Source: Ifrita kowaldi
Taxonomy: Eukaryota; Chordata; Aves; Passeriformes; Cinclosomatidae
Assembly (NCBI GenBank): GCA_013398055.1
Contig: VZRS01009483.1
Coordinates: forward strand, 124,001 to 188,000
Length of the DNA stretch: 64,000 bases
Direction: 5' to 3'
Shown: piece by piece, positions 1 to 13,100 of the stretch
Layout: each line of letters begins with the position of its first letter
Numbering within the stretch: the first letter of the stretch is position 1
Position numbers and translations under genes: made by a program
Notes under the pieces: model-generated
What the model was told of the DNA's origin: nothing
The model's database searches: none
Seen by the model: only the letters and a program-made list of their open reading frames with translations

Positions 1-3000
1 AAACTCTTGCCTACATGATTGGAATAGATAACTGATGGAAGATCAGATCATGCAGACTTCTGAAGCAGATTAGTTTTTCACTTTTCTTTTTCTCATTACA
101 GCCTTTGTCATGAAAGTGGATATACTTTATGCCATTTTCTGGTCTCCTTACAGTCATTATACTGGAAATGTTATCACTTCTGTTTTTTTTCAGTTTTTAC
201 ATTCCTAAGGCCCAATGTAATTATTTTCTCATAAAATATTCTGTGTGTTTATAAAAAAAAGTATTGTTGGTGGAGTTTGGTAGGAAATGATATTCTTTCC
301 TGACACTCTAAAGATGTTATTGTTTAAAGAAATAATTAATTGTCTTAGGATGCTATTTTCATTAGGACCTAGCTTTAATAGCTGGTTAAACATAAGAAGA
401 AGTGGTGATCAGGGTTTTCATGTCGTAGACACTAAGAAGGAAAGGAGCTGTATTTCTCTAGTCTGACTTACAGAATGAAAGAGATCTAGGGATTCTTGCT
501 TCTGACTCAGTATAGCTAGAAAGTCATCTAGCTTTGATCTGCCAGGGGCAAATGATGGAGGATCTAATACAAGCTTTTGCAGAGCAATTTTGGAGGACTA
601 CTTATTTGGGTGAAAAGCAATGAAATTGAAAATAACTGAAATAACTTTCTATTTGTGACATGAATTGCCTGTCACAGGCATGCAACCTTAAAAAAAAAAT
701 CTTAACGATTTAAAGTCTTGAGAAAGAGACAGCTTCAAAGAAGAATTAATACACAGATGTAATTTGGCTTTTGCTGTGCTGGACTTCTCATTTCCTAAGC
801 TCTTATTGTTCAAACCATATGCCTTATTTCTAGACTGAAACTATCTAGTTTTGATTTCTAAACTCTGCTTTTTTTACAGTTATTTTTGTCTTTTATATTA
901 TTTATTCAACATCAAAATAATAAGCAAGGATGTCTAATTTTGGTGTATGTGTGGTTTATAGGAGGTGCAGGTTTTGGTTCACTTAGGTCATTCAGCACCT
1001 TCAGTTCCTACCCCAGTCGGGGTCAGAGAGATCAAAACCCACACGGAATTTTTAATGGTCTGTACTTGCTAAAGAATATTAATAGGAGAAACTTGTACAC
1101 CAGAGATCAGCAGCAACGGTTCGTTCTCTTCTGTACCTCAGGTACCCGATGTGAGCAAATGCCCTTGAAATGAAGTGAGACTGAGAAATACAGCAGCTGG
1201 TATTGTGTGTTGGTACGTGTGCTCCTGGAGCTTACGGGTATCAGATGTTGCTGAGTTATATAATGTCTATATATAATACATCTTCCATATTTTTGCAATA
1301 ATATTTTCTGGACACCTATGGGGATGTTACTTTTTGGCATCAGTCTTGTAACAAACTGGCTTGTGCTTTCAATTTCATGCCCATTAAAAATGGCTTAAAA
1401 TGGGCTGCCCCCTTTTGGGGATAATCAGACTTCGGTTCAGCGATTTCAAAAAGCAATCCCACGGAGAAATACCAATAAACTAGAGAATCCTGAGCACAGC
1501 AAGCCACTGCAGTGCAGAACATAATTCATAGAAAGCATTTGACAATAGCATTTTTGATGATTCATTCTCCTGACTCAGATGGAAGAAAGAACCAGGCATG
1601 GGAACAGTGTGCGTTTGCAATAAAAGAATGAGAGATTGCAAGGGCACACTTGTTGTGATGACCCTGGAAATGATAGCAGGTTATTCTGGTATCCATTCTG
1701 GGCCAGGCTGAGATGGGTCAGGGGGAGAGAGAGAGACAGCGCAGTCAGTAAATTTATGAATGCAATATAAATTATTGAAGGATGCAAGGAAAATGTCTAG
1801 CCAAGTATAGCTGATGACTTTTCTTATAAGTTTGTCTGGTAAAGATAATTTCACATGCTGTAGGGCATGCAGCATTGTGTGACGTCCTAATTTTTTCATA
1901 AATTGTTCTGTGAGATGGGGGCAGCTCTGCACAAGATTGTTTTCGTAGTGTTGTGTCTTGTATTTGCATTACTCTGTGACTAACTAGCAATGAGGTCTGC
2001 TTGAAGCTTTATGCACTGCTAAGCTGCAATAAAATCTCTCCACCCCGTGAGCACTCTAGTGTCTGGAATTGTGGTTGTTTTAATGAGGTTATTTTTTCTT
2101 GTACAGGGACTCCAGTTTGGGCTTCCCTTGTCTGGCTGCATCTGTCATGAATCTCGTTGGATTTCAGCAGGTTGGTGATGCCTCCCCTTTGTCGTATTTA
2201 GCTGAGAACAGCCTGCATGTTTGCAAACATGGGGACAAAAGTGCCAGCATGCAGAAAATCCTGTTTTTCAAGAAATTCAGCTTAAAATGAAGAACAAAGA
2301 ATTAGTGTAGCTCTTGGTAACTGGATTAAAACTAACTACCTTCAAAAGAATTGCTATGCAGGGCAGTCTTCCCAAGGAGGCCCCTAGTTTGGAAATTTTT
2401 GACTTGAATTGGGCGGAGAGGGAAAACCACGTGTGCTTTGCCTGGGTTTGCAAAGCTCTCATCATGTGTGCCTGACAGCCCCCTGCACACCGCATGTACA
2501 TCTCTAGTGACATGCTGAGTTGGAGGCTCTAAGTACCCCAGAAACAGAAGGATGCCTTTTCAGTTCATTCAGAATGCTTTTTGCTGTCTGCTGCTGAGAA
2601 GACCTTCAGTAAGAGGGTAGCCAGGTGTGGGATACACAAGTGTCTGTGGGAGCTGTGCTCAAGGCTTGGGCACAGCACAGAGGTGCTGTGTGAGACATTT
2701 TCCACTGAGTCCCAGCTTTCCTGCACTCTCGGTCCTGCTGTGCATGTGGCCCCAGGCGGTTCCTGTGTGCACCTGGGCTGCAGGTCAGGGCCACCTGTGG
2801 CTTGACTGTGCTGTGGGTGCACACCAGCTCTGGCCAAGTGACCTGGTGACATGATGGCAGGTGTCCAGCCCTGCCACTGGAAGGAGGGTGGGGGCTTGCT
2901 TGGCCTAGTATGACCAACAGCAGTGCTGTGAACAGACTCTTCAGGTGGAGTGCAAGGTACTGATGCTTTTTTCTGGCTGTTGCCTCTTTGTACTGGCCTT

Positions 3001-3639
3001 CAGAGGATGGTTCAGGTTTATTTTTGGCCAATGAAGCACAGAAAGGTCCTTGAAACCCATGGAGAGTGAAGGAAGATGGGCTGATACAGATTCGTTCCCA
3101 TTTTCAATTTTGTTGTTTTCACTGCTGTCGCTATGCATTTATGCATACCAACTTCACAAATGCCTGGCAGTCTGTAAACTTTACATCGTCTTTCTTTCAA
3201 ACTTGGCTTAACCTGTCTGGGGAGTCTTCCGCAAGACTATATGAGTCACAAAAAGTAGCAATATGCTAAGTTAAATACAGTAAATGATTTATCTCCTCTC
3301 CCTCTGGTTTGTGTTTTGAAATGTACGCTGCGCGGTTTGATAGCTTCCTACCACTGCTGCCAGGCCACCTGTCCTGCACCACGTCCAAGTCTTTGTCTCC
3401 AAAAATACCACTGCAGCTCAGACAAACACCCTGGCAGCCATGCCAGGGAAGACCTTTAAAATGATGATCTCGTATCGCCACAGTGGGAGAGAAAGATATA
3501 TTACACATCTGACCCAACACTTCAGAACTGCAGAGCCATGTCTAAAATGCACGTAGTGAGCTGATCAGCCTCTGTAAACAGGCACTGTATGGAATCACAA
3601 TAGCTAACAGTGCTACTTCTGTCTGTGGTGTAGGCTGGC
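1..3639. other. Unique non-coding sequence, no gene seen
   Basis: No frame on either strand encodes a protein I recognise. Open frames are short (95 codons or fewer, apart from one 141-codon frame on the minus strand at 2606-3031) and overlap one another, as expected by chance. The part from about 2600 to 2870 is richer in GC and in CTGTG/CACAG words than its neighbours. No repeat family was recognised. A canonical AATAAA lies at 2028-2033. Confidence 0.6.
2028..2033 (+). promoter_or_regulatory. Possible poly(A) signal
   Basis: A canonical AATAAA hexamer is followed within about 20-45 bases by a GT-rich stretch (tgtctgg, ttgtggttgtttt). That is the usual layout of a vertebrate cleavage and polyadenylation site. 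No exon or open frame upstream can be tied to it, and AATAAA occurs often by chance in AT-rich DNA. It could also be the R/U5 part of a decayed LTR. Confidence 0.2.
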
Positions 3640-3703
3640 TTTTTGTCTGTTTTGTTGGTTGGTTGGTTGGCTGGTTTGGTTTTTTCTTCCTTTTTTTTTT
3701 TTT
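3640..3703. repeat. G/T-rich low-complexity run with TTGG repeats and poly-T
   Basis: A run of TTGG/GGTT units (about 3654-3670) passes into a pure T tract of 13 bases at 3691-3703. It lies about 55 bases before a CR1 copy. This is ordinary simple sequence. Confidence 0.75.
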
Positions 3704-3757
3704 AAATCAGTGCCTCAGGTTATTAGCATTGGTGAATTAGGCCTTTATCCCTTGCCA

Positions 3758-4195
3758 CAAACCCTGGAGCGAGTCCAGAGAAGGGCGGGAGCTGGATGAA
3801 GGGGCAGGAGTGCGAGTCCTATGAGGAGCTGCTAAGGGAGCTGGGCTTGTTTGGCCTGCAGAAAAGGAGGCTCAGGGGAGACCTTATTGCTCCCAAAAGC
3901 AGGGCGTAGCCAGGTGGGGCTTGGTCTCTTCTCCCAGTAACAAGTGACAGGATGAGAGGAAGTGACCTGAAGTTGCACCAGGGGTGGTTTAGCTTAGATA
4001 CTAGGAAAAGGGTGGTAAAATGTTGGAAAAGGCAGCCCAGGGAGGTGGGTGAGTCACCATCCCTGGAAGTGTTCGCATAACATGAGGATATGGCACATGG
4101 TTTAATGGTGAAGATGGTGGTGGTGCTAGGTTGATGGTTGGACTTGATCTTAAAGGTCTTTCCCAACCATAACAATTCTATGATTCTGTGAAACC
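3758..4195 (+). mobile_element. CR1 LINE, 5'-truncated 3' end
   Basis: This is the 3' part of a chicken-repeat-1 retrotransposon. Landmarks in order are: the end of the reverse-transcriptase region (gcgagtccagagaaggg, gaggagctgctaaggga); the segment with ggagaccttattgctcc; the 3' UTR with ccctggaagtgttcg; and a terminal region reading ggttggacttgatcttaaa and then the tail attctatgattctgtg. CR1 copies are normally truncated at the 5' end and have no poly(A), as here. There are many differences and small indels, so it cannot be active. Confidence 0.9.
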
Positions 4196-7100
4196 CAGTG
4201 CTTTTTTTCTGCTTACCCTTTCTTTTTGTGTGTTAGGGAAGATATTGCAAGTATGCAATGCCATGTAGTAGCTGTGGACAGACACTTGAGTTTTCGTATA
4301 AGTAAGTTAAATGTAAACAGATGGTGAAGTAGGTGTCCCCCTGAGATTTAGGTCTCCCAAAAGCAGTAGGGTTGCCTTTATGCTCGTGTTGCTGTTGGTT
4401 TTTGTAGACTTGACCCACGTGTTTCCATACCCAGGCTAGCTGGCAGCAGCCCAGGGAGGGGCAGCACCCTCACTGCGCAGGACTGTTAGTGCTGAGCCCT
4501 CGGGTGCCATGCTGGCCCCTGTGAGCTAACGTAGCAGTCACTGGGTCCATGGACAATCAGCTTGTGCTGCACATCAAAGAGAGAGCAAGAGAACGGAGTT
4601 GCAGCCACTTAGGCTTCATTCGCTGGATAGGTGGATGTAACTGAACGTTTTCTGCAGAGCTGCAGGGTGAAAAAACCCAAGCGAGATGCAGCTCCTGGCA
4701 AGCATCCTTGTGCCTGGCAGCAGCATCTTGTGGTGTGCAGTGGAGGGACTTCAGGGATAGTTCCTCCTCATTGCTGAGCTCTGCAGAAGGCAGGTGATGG
4801 GTTGTCCAATATCCTATGGGTCAAGGCCCATATTGATTGTGAGAAAGACGTGGCAGAGACACGTTGTAAGAGCACAGCGTTCAAGGGGACGACGTGAGGG
4901 AGGCAAAGTACCTCAAGTGTCTGCCTACGTGCAGATAGAATAGGGAAGCATGTCTGTTAAAACAAAAGGTCCGGGTTGCTTGTTTGATTTTAAGAAACTT
5001 TCCATCCTCCCATTGAAAGAAGCCCTTGGGGTGAAAGGAATGCAGTTGTGAGCTTAATATTGTTGGCGTCTGTTTCTACCAAGGTTACATAATTGCTGTT
5101 TTCCTGGGAAATGAAATCATGGAAGTTAAAAAGCTAAATTCGCCAGAGCATAAGCAGGCACAACTTTGATTTCAGGCACCTGTCTGTGCCAGTATTTAAT
5201 TTGGCAGAGGAAATGTAGCATCAAAATGAATATGAAAAAGTGGCACAAAAATAATGGCACGACTGGCATTCAGACACTGAGATGTGAGAACAAACACATC
5301 CCTCCCTAGCATGGGAAACTTCTCAGTACATAGTGTTTATGGGGGATGAGGCCAATGACAGAAGCAGGCAAGGAGAGTCCTCTGCAGCAGGAATGGTGAG
5401 GAGGTTGGAAAATACACTTACAGAATTCCAATGAACCCCATCTTAAATGAATTGGATCGAGAGAAGGGCAAGCTGCAGCCAAAGAAGAGAGGCTGTAAGG
5501 CCTTTCCTCTGTCTCGCCTTAGTAATTATCTCTTGTTTGCAGAGCTTCCATTAATTGGAATGCATTTCCTAATGAAATTAGGCTGGCAGCCAGTATTCAA
5601 GTCTTTTTACTGCTAGGGAAAATTTGTTCTTTGAACAACTCAGCCATTGATTTTTATTTGTGTTTTCATTCATCATGAGACTGTTATGTGCCAAAAATTC
5701 CATGCTCCGTCATATTGCCTTGGACAGTCTGAGTTATTTGATTTATTCCCTTGCTCCTGTGTCTCAAAAATGGAGTTCTACAGCAGTGCCCCATTTGTAG
5801 TTACTTTGTTGTATGGTTTCCACACATCTGCCTTTTTAAACAGTTTGCCCTCCTTTAACTTTAATCTGTTGGGACAGCAAAGACATTAAGAATCCTAAAT
5901 TTAAAAAAAAGAAAAGGGCTTCAAAAAATTGGCTTCAGTGACTTTTGTATTGTGAGATTTCTGAATTTAAGAAGAATTTCAAACTTTCCTTGTTTATAGG
6001 TAGCACAGGAGCTATATCATTGCAGAAGAGCACATTTTGAAGAGATACCTTTGACAAAGTGAATCCGGCAACAATTTTGCTGGAAGGGGCGAAAACCCTG
6101 TTCAGATCTCAGATAGTCTTTGAACTGTACTTTGCTTCTGTCTTTGAAGAAAGGTGGGACTGGCGACAGGAATTACAGCATTATTTGGATGCAGTGTTTG
6201 CCCTCTTGCAGCCAGGTCAGGACTAGGCATTGCTGCTGTGTGTGAGCAGCCTTGTCTATCTTAGTGTGCAGGATATGGTTTGATACATGGACAGTATCTC
6301 ATAGTACCTTATCCATCAGGCTGAATTACTTCCAAGAATTAATCTTTCTGCTACATCCTCACTACACGATAAATATCTGTTCTGATCATCCTCCACAGCA
6401 AATATGAATCTTATAAAATGCATGCAGCCATTTTACAACAGGCTTTAAGTAATTGATCTGCTGATCTCCTTTCTCATTCAGCACATGGGAAGAACAGTGA
6501 GCAAGGCTGAAGGTTGGATGGAGAGAAAATGATTTGAGTTACGTCCAGCCAGAATGATCAAAAACATGAGACTGGCTTTAAAATTAGTTTTTGAAAAGCA
6601 ATCTGCTTAAGGTTCATCTTAGTTTCTTTGATGTCTGAGACTTAAATGAATGCACTCAATTTACCTTTACAGATTTGTCTCAAGACATGCTAGCATAAAT
6701 GGTTATGAATTAAATCTTAATCACCTACCATCTATAGCAACTGGAAGCAGGCACAAAATCAGTATTACAGGACCTATGACAGAAAAAATGAGAGAAGAAA
6801 AACAGTAGAACTCTGCAGTTTTTAGGACTTTGCTGCAGTTTCTTGAACAGTGACTTTTTTTTCTTTAATTTACTAAAGATTCAAACTGTGTGTGTATTAG
6901 ACTGTATGCATGCAAAGAAGCTCACACAATTGGTATTACTGTAAGAAAAATTACTGTCTTAGGTTTAGTTAAATTCTTTCTCCTAATAATTCAAATAGTT
7001 TTACTTCCTATCCAGAAAGTAAATAATGCAGTAGTAGTCATCTTCAAAAGACAGGGTGTTACTGTGAGAAGTCAGACTGAGAAATTATGCTGAGAACTCC

Positions 7101-10100
7101 TCAATACCTTGTATACTATGGATGGTGTGAACACTTTAGTGGTGTTGGCAACACAGGCTTATGGTGAGAAGGTCAGCCAGAGTCCCTCAGCTGCTGGGCT
7201 GAGGCTTTGGGCTCTGTGCAGCTACGACAAAGTTGTGTGTACAGAGGGTATGTGCTTCAAGAAGGACTTACGGACTGATTTAATGGGGTGTTCAGTTAGA
7301 AGAGTTACCAAAGAGAGGCAGCCCTTAGATCAAAAGAAAGGTATTTTTGCAAGTATTGGAACAAACAGAAGAGGCTTTAGGGCCATCTTTCACTGGAAGA
7401 TGATAAGGGAAGAGATGGAGTGCTGTGGAGGGTGATCTTGTAAAGGGAGAGAAACAAAGGCATATATATTTGCATCAGGCTGTTGTACCTGTTCTCTGAA
7501 GACACACAATAGAAGTTTTCCCTCTCTGGCTGTACGGATAACTCCTGGTAATCACTTTGAAACAATGTTATTATCAGCTACCTAGACTACAGTACCGGAA
7601 CTGCACCAGATATTACAGCAGCTTGAGTGGGCTCTCTGGTCATGCATTTACAGACATGGGTGGCATTTTCCTCTAACACTGAAGTTGATCAAACTCTCCA
7701 TTGCAGTGCTCTCTAACAAGTCCTGGCACTTCTGTGAAATTTTCAAATAAATGTCTTAGTCAGCCAGTTCTTCAGGTTATCGATTACTGGCCATCTAATA
7801 GTCCTCGGCACAGTTCCTATCTATAATGATGAAGATACTCTATATATTTCTTGGTGGTATTAATTTCCTTCTGGTCTTGGGATGTTCTAGAAAATCTAGC
7901 AGGCTGTAGCTCATAGTTGTAGTCTTTTCCTGTGTGTTATAAAGCAAACAACCTGGCCACCTCCATTCCTAAAATTGCAGCAACAAGATCAGAAAGTGAC
8001 ATAAAGTTTTCGAGGATTGTTTCCCTCTCCATCTACAGCTGTTTCCTGACTGTCTCTCCATTCACAATGAAATGGCTACAGAAAACAAGGTGTTACAGAT
8101 GCAGAAGAAAATAACTGTGGGAAGAACATGTAGTTCTTAGTGATGCTAGAAATACGTTGCCACTGGGGAATATGCTGGTTTGTGGTATTGAAATGATCAA
8201 CTCTCTCTTTAGGCTATGAAATTCCATGACTACCGATGTGTTTATAGGGGCAGTTTCTGCTCTCTCTTCTGCCAGCAGTGTCCCTATCTTAAATATGTTA
8301 TGCATAAATATGGGAGAAGAGAGAAATAGAGATGCACACAGCATGCAGGTGTCTGAAACTGCATTGTGAGACTCAACTAGCATATGAACACTGTACCAGA
8401 ATGAGGTCATATTTGACTGCTGGAACATTAACTTTTCCCAGCAAAACATTTATTTGCTTTTCACAATTCTTAATAAATGGAGAAAGGATGTAGATTTGTG
8501 TTTTGCCTGCCTGTCTTTCCCATGAGGTGTTTATCTTTTATAAATAAAACAACAAAATAGACTAAAAGACATTGTTTTGACACAGTGCCTGATTGTAAGA
8601 ACATGAAGTTACAGCTAAGAGGATTCAAGACCAGGCTGTCCTGGGGAGGAGCAGCTGCCACTTCCCATTGTAGAGCAGAGTACAAGAATGTCCCAAGGCA
8701 TTGTAGGGAATGGCGGGGGTCCTGTGGGATCATCTGCAGCAAAGGAACAGGCGCACAGGGCTTGGCATCAAACTCAACTTTCCTTTCTGGGGACTCTGCT
8801 GATGCTGTTATGGCAAGTGCCTCGTCTCCTGGTTCTCCCAGCCTGACAGATACATAGTTAATTTTTAAGTAGTTAATAGTTCTTGCACCTCTTTCTTCTT
8901 TTATGTCATAAAGCGACTGTCTCTACTTGCAGTCCCTTCCCACTGACAGTGGTTAAGTAGGGGGTGATGGCAGTGTGTTAGTCTATATTTTGGTAAACGA
9001 CATGAGTACAGACTCATCAAGGGAGCAACAGCCTCATCTGTGCTGAGGGAGAAAGTGTGACAACAGTGCTGGAAGAGTTCGGGGTTGAGCCTTGAAGAAC
9101 AGGAAATGGAGACTTGAGAGCTGCCCAAGGACACCTACAAAGCATTGTCTGTTATCTGTTCGGGCTGTTGGTGTCAATCAGTGTCACGGGCAGTGGTTGC
9201 AAGGTATCTGCCATTTGTGTGATCTCTCTAGGCTGACCAAAAAGTGTACACTGCACCGTGACCGTGTATTTTCTTCACTTGTTAGCATGGTGCCCAGCAC
9301 AGCTGTGACTGTTGCCAAACAGCTTGGGTGTCTTCTAAGAACCAGAAGAAATATTTGAGAAATAAATTTGTCAATAAATAAGCCTGGTCACACCTGTCTT
9401 ATAAGCCTAAAATATTTAATACTACGGGAATTCTATTCATATCCTTCAGGCTAATGATGCTATAATGGTGTTTTTCACTGGAGACAAGACATGATATGGA
9501 GGAAATGTTTTCCTTGAAGACGGTGATTGGCTCCAGACTTCTCCAGGTGGTGCTCATGGGAGAAAACAGCAGCTCTTCAGGTATTACAGAGAGCTGTAAG
9601 GTCACTGCTGGACTGCTTCCTGCTGCAGCTCTGTGATGCCTGTGAATGCTACTCATTTTCCTTGTGATTGCTGTTTCCCATGCTGCTGTATTGTCTCACA
9701 CACATATATGTGTGTCTGAACAGCCACTGTGACTCACAAACAGAGCAGCTTTTTGAAACTTTACTGATTATCAAGCAGTGAAGGTTTTGAATGAAGTTAA
9801 AGATGAGATGAGGGCTGAATTTCATTTTGCACTGGAGACCCCCCTTCCATTGCTGGAACCTTTGCATGCATGGGTTTCAGGCTATACAGACAGTTCCCCC
9901 TTTTCATTTGTTTTGCTCCAGCGTTTTAAGCTGTTATAGTTTCAGAAGACTAAAACCAAGTGTTTCAATGCTTGCTCAGAGAGTTTTGCTGGCCTCCAGA
10001 GAGTGTATGTATGGACTCGCAGATCTGGGGTAGACTCCAGAAGAATGCTCAGCAGCACAGAAATGTGGGAAGCCAGAAATACATTCAGACACACTTTTAT

Positions 10101-13100
10101 GGTTTGTCTGAGTGTCCCCTGTGGGACAGGAGCTGAGGGTTTTCTAGTCTTATGCAAACATTGTTTTGGTACTCCAAGACAGAAGGGCTGAGTCTGCTGT
10201 GTGTGCTTGTGTGTGTGCCCATACACTAGCTGTGCCAGAGCCAATAGGCACTGTCTTTTAAACCCTGCCATGAATGAAGAAATACTCTTTGAGGTTTTTC
10301 CTGCAGTCCTGCAGCAGGGAATTCCTACTCCTGTAACCTTTATTTCTCTTCTTGGAAGAAATTGGGTGCAGCATGCAGTGTAATGCTCTTGTCATCAGGA
10401 TTACATGCTGATACTGCCTTGATAGCTTTCTCTTTTTCTTTCTCTGTGTTAGCATATGGAAGCTACAGCCTTGAGTGGTTGATGTGTCCATCTTGTCCAC
10501 TCATTTACCACTTTATATCCTCCGCCCTCACCACCCATTTTCTGCAGTGTAGGAAGGCTAAGCCCTTCTAGAGCAGAGAAGTCATGATGAAAGCAGCAGG
10601 CAGCAGGTTCTGCTGGTGTTTTTGATAGTGTTTCCTCTGGACTTCCTGGAATGCTGGATCCCTCACTGGCAAAGTTTTTGCCAGAGCAGAGTGCTAAACT
10701 TTACCTCTCTTTCCAGGCCAGGTAGCAAGGATTTAGTACCTGTGGAGTAGAACAAGACTACATATAAGAACAAGAGCAGCATATAATTTTTCCAGGAATT
10801 CATTCATTTGCAAGCCGTTGAGAGGCAGAGTTGTGTCTCTCAGGGATGTGCTGTGAACACGCTGTGGTAGGAGCTATGCAGTTTCACTGATAATGATCCA
10901 TGTCAGAAGTGTCCCTGTATTTCCCCTGGCTCAGATAAGTCATGGGGTAATAAAACTGATTCCTTTCAGCCCTTTTTCCCAGAGAGAACACAGCTATGGG
11001 CTGTGATTGCTTTGTGTCCCACACCTCTCATCCTGAATACTTTTTGATTTCATGGACTGGATTATACTTGAGCCTCTTCCCTTTTTCTTCACTGATCCTC
11101 CATGAAGTTCAAAGGTCCTGCCTGTTCTTCTGTGGCAGGACAGAAAGCACTGCTGCCCTACAGACTTGCTTATAGCTTTGACGGGCTGTGTGCAGAGGAA
11201 CTGGAAGGAGCTGCTCTCATTTCCACTTCATCATCCTTTGTCAGCTGGTGGGAAAAAGCTCTGTGCTCCTGTTTGGGAGACTCATGTAAGCACTTGAGCT
11301 GGGTCCACAATCCACACTATAGATCTCATCCTGGCACTGTGTCTGTTGCTGGCAGGAGACCTCCCTGTTCAGTGGTGTGAACTGGAAATAACGTAAACCC
11401 ATCTGCAGCAATGTATGGCTAAGCACCATGGCAGCTCTCTCTGTGGGGAAACTCTGCTTATTTTTGAACTGTGTCAAGGAATGGTCAGTTGGAGGAGTGG
11501 TCCTGACACCATAGTGCATCTTTTTTGGGATCTGGGTAGTGTGAATGATACAGGGGACTGGAGGAGGAGGGGGACGAGTGGTTTCCTTGTGGGGAGAGGT
11601 GAGCACCTTTAAGGAGATCTTGGCAATCTCTCTGTTGGTGCTTCTGAGTTCTCTTATAATGCCAGTACACCCACTAACCACACTCTCATCGACTCAAGCT
11701 TGTCATTAATTTTTTGTTAGACTAAATGTTCTTGGGATCTTATTTTAGAAAATACAGAGCGCTCATGGCCATAACTGCAGTGCATAACGTTTTTGCTGTC
11801 AGTGCAATAGCAGAGAGAATGCTAAGTAGTCTCAAAAAATGAGGTGGGTGGTATCTCAACTGGGATATCCATAATCAAGGGAAATTTTTGACCTTACATG
11901 TCCTGTGCTGTGGATGTAAGCTATGATAATCCTATTTTGCCTGAAGTATTCTTACTGCTGCAATGCGCTCTATTGGAAGGGATAAGAACATTATTAGTAC
12001 TGCATTCACTGTAAAAGGATGTGGCAAATGGAAAACTGGTGCATACATGAGATGGCAAGCACTAGATACTGACTTCTGCAGGATCAGGGAAGAAACTAGA
12101 AAATGCAGCATATACTTACACAAAAATTGAATTTTCACAGATGTGCTATTCCCTATTACGACCTTAAAATGTCTTTTACCTTTTCACTTCTATAAAACAT
12201 GTATGTGAAAGTATGTCTCAGGAAGAAATTTCATGTGGGGAAAAAAGGAGATACTAGAATTTAGTTGGCTTCCCCTTCTGTGTTGCAATAGCCTCTGACT
12301 CTGCCAACTGACTAGGGCAGAGAAAAGAGGAATTTTGTCTGGGAGTTTGTGGTCCCACCTGCCTAGAGCATTTCCCAGTTTGGCGTCAGCATGAAAGACC
12401 AGAACAGAAAAGGACGATTTACCTTCTATTGCTGCAAGAAACAAACCAGTAATTGTTAAACTCATTGTGCCTTGGTTTGCCAGGCAGTCTTAAAGTGCAA
12501 ACAGTTGTAAATATAAAGACATGTTTTCATACAAGCAAGGGATTCTCCTTGTAGTTGGTGTAACCTTAATGACAGTTGAGATGTGTTGAAGAGCAAACCA
12601 TTGAATGTATGGCATGAAAATCACACAGATTTTGCTGGAGTAGGGGAAGAGCACAGGACTACTTCTTCCCTCATATATGGAGTACAAAATTTGCCTGAGC
12701 ACTGCTAATATCCATTGTGGTTTTATTGATGTATTATCTGCGTTCTCTTCAGGTGTATTGAGCTGGTTTAAACCACCACTGGAGATTGTGCCATTTCCTA
12801 CAGCAGGGTTTCTTGCTGTCCAAGAACAGCGCAGTGTTTCTGTCCCTCCCTGCACTCACTCATCTCTTTGGTTCACTGGAGGGTGATGGATGTGTTCCTG
12901 GTGGACAGGCTGCTTGGGATATGTGCCTCAGGGCTCTGTCACTGTGTAGGTGCAGGCAGGGATGGGATGATTTGACCCACCATAACTCTGTCCCTCAGTG
13001 TGTTGTGCCACTTCCTCTGTGTGCTGGGCAGAGAAGACCAGCACTCCCTTGCTGCTTGGCTCAGAGTGGATCCCCAGGGACTGGGACAGATCCCCATCTC

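Noticed and set aside
2106..2170. Exon-like 65-base block between tcttgtacag and cag/gttggt
   Set aside because: Splice-like signals alone; peptide not recognised and no second exon found.
11241..11681. 146-codon minus-strand frame
   Set aside because: Proline- and threonine-rich stretch derives from tandem GGAGG-like bases on the plus strand; no homology recognised.
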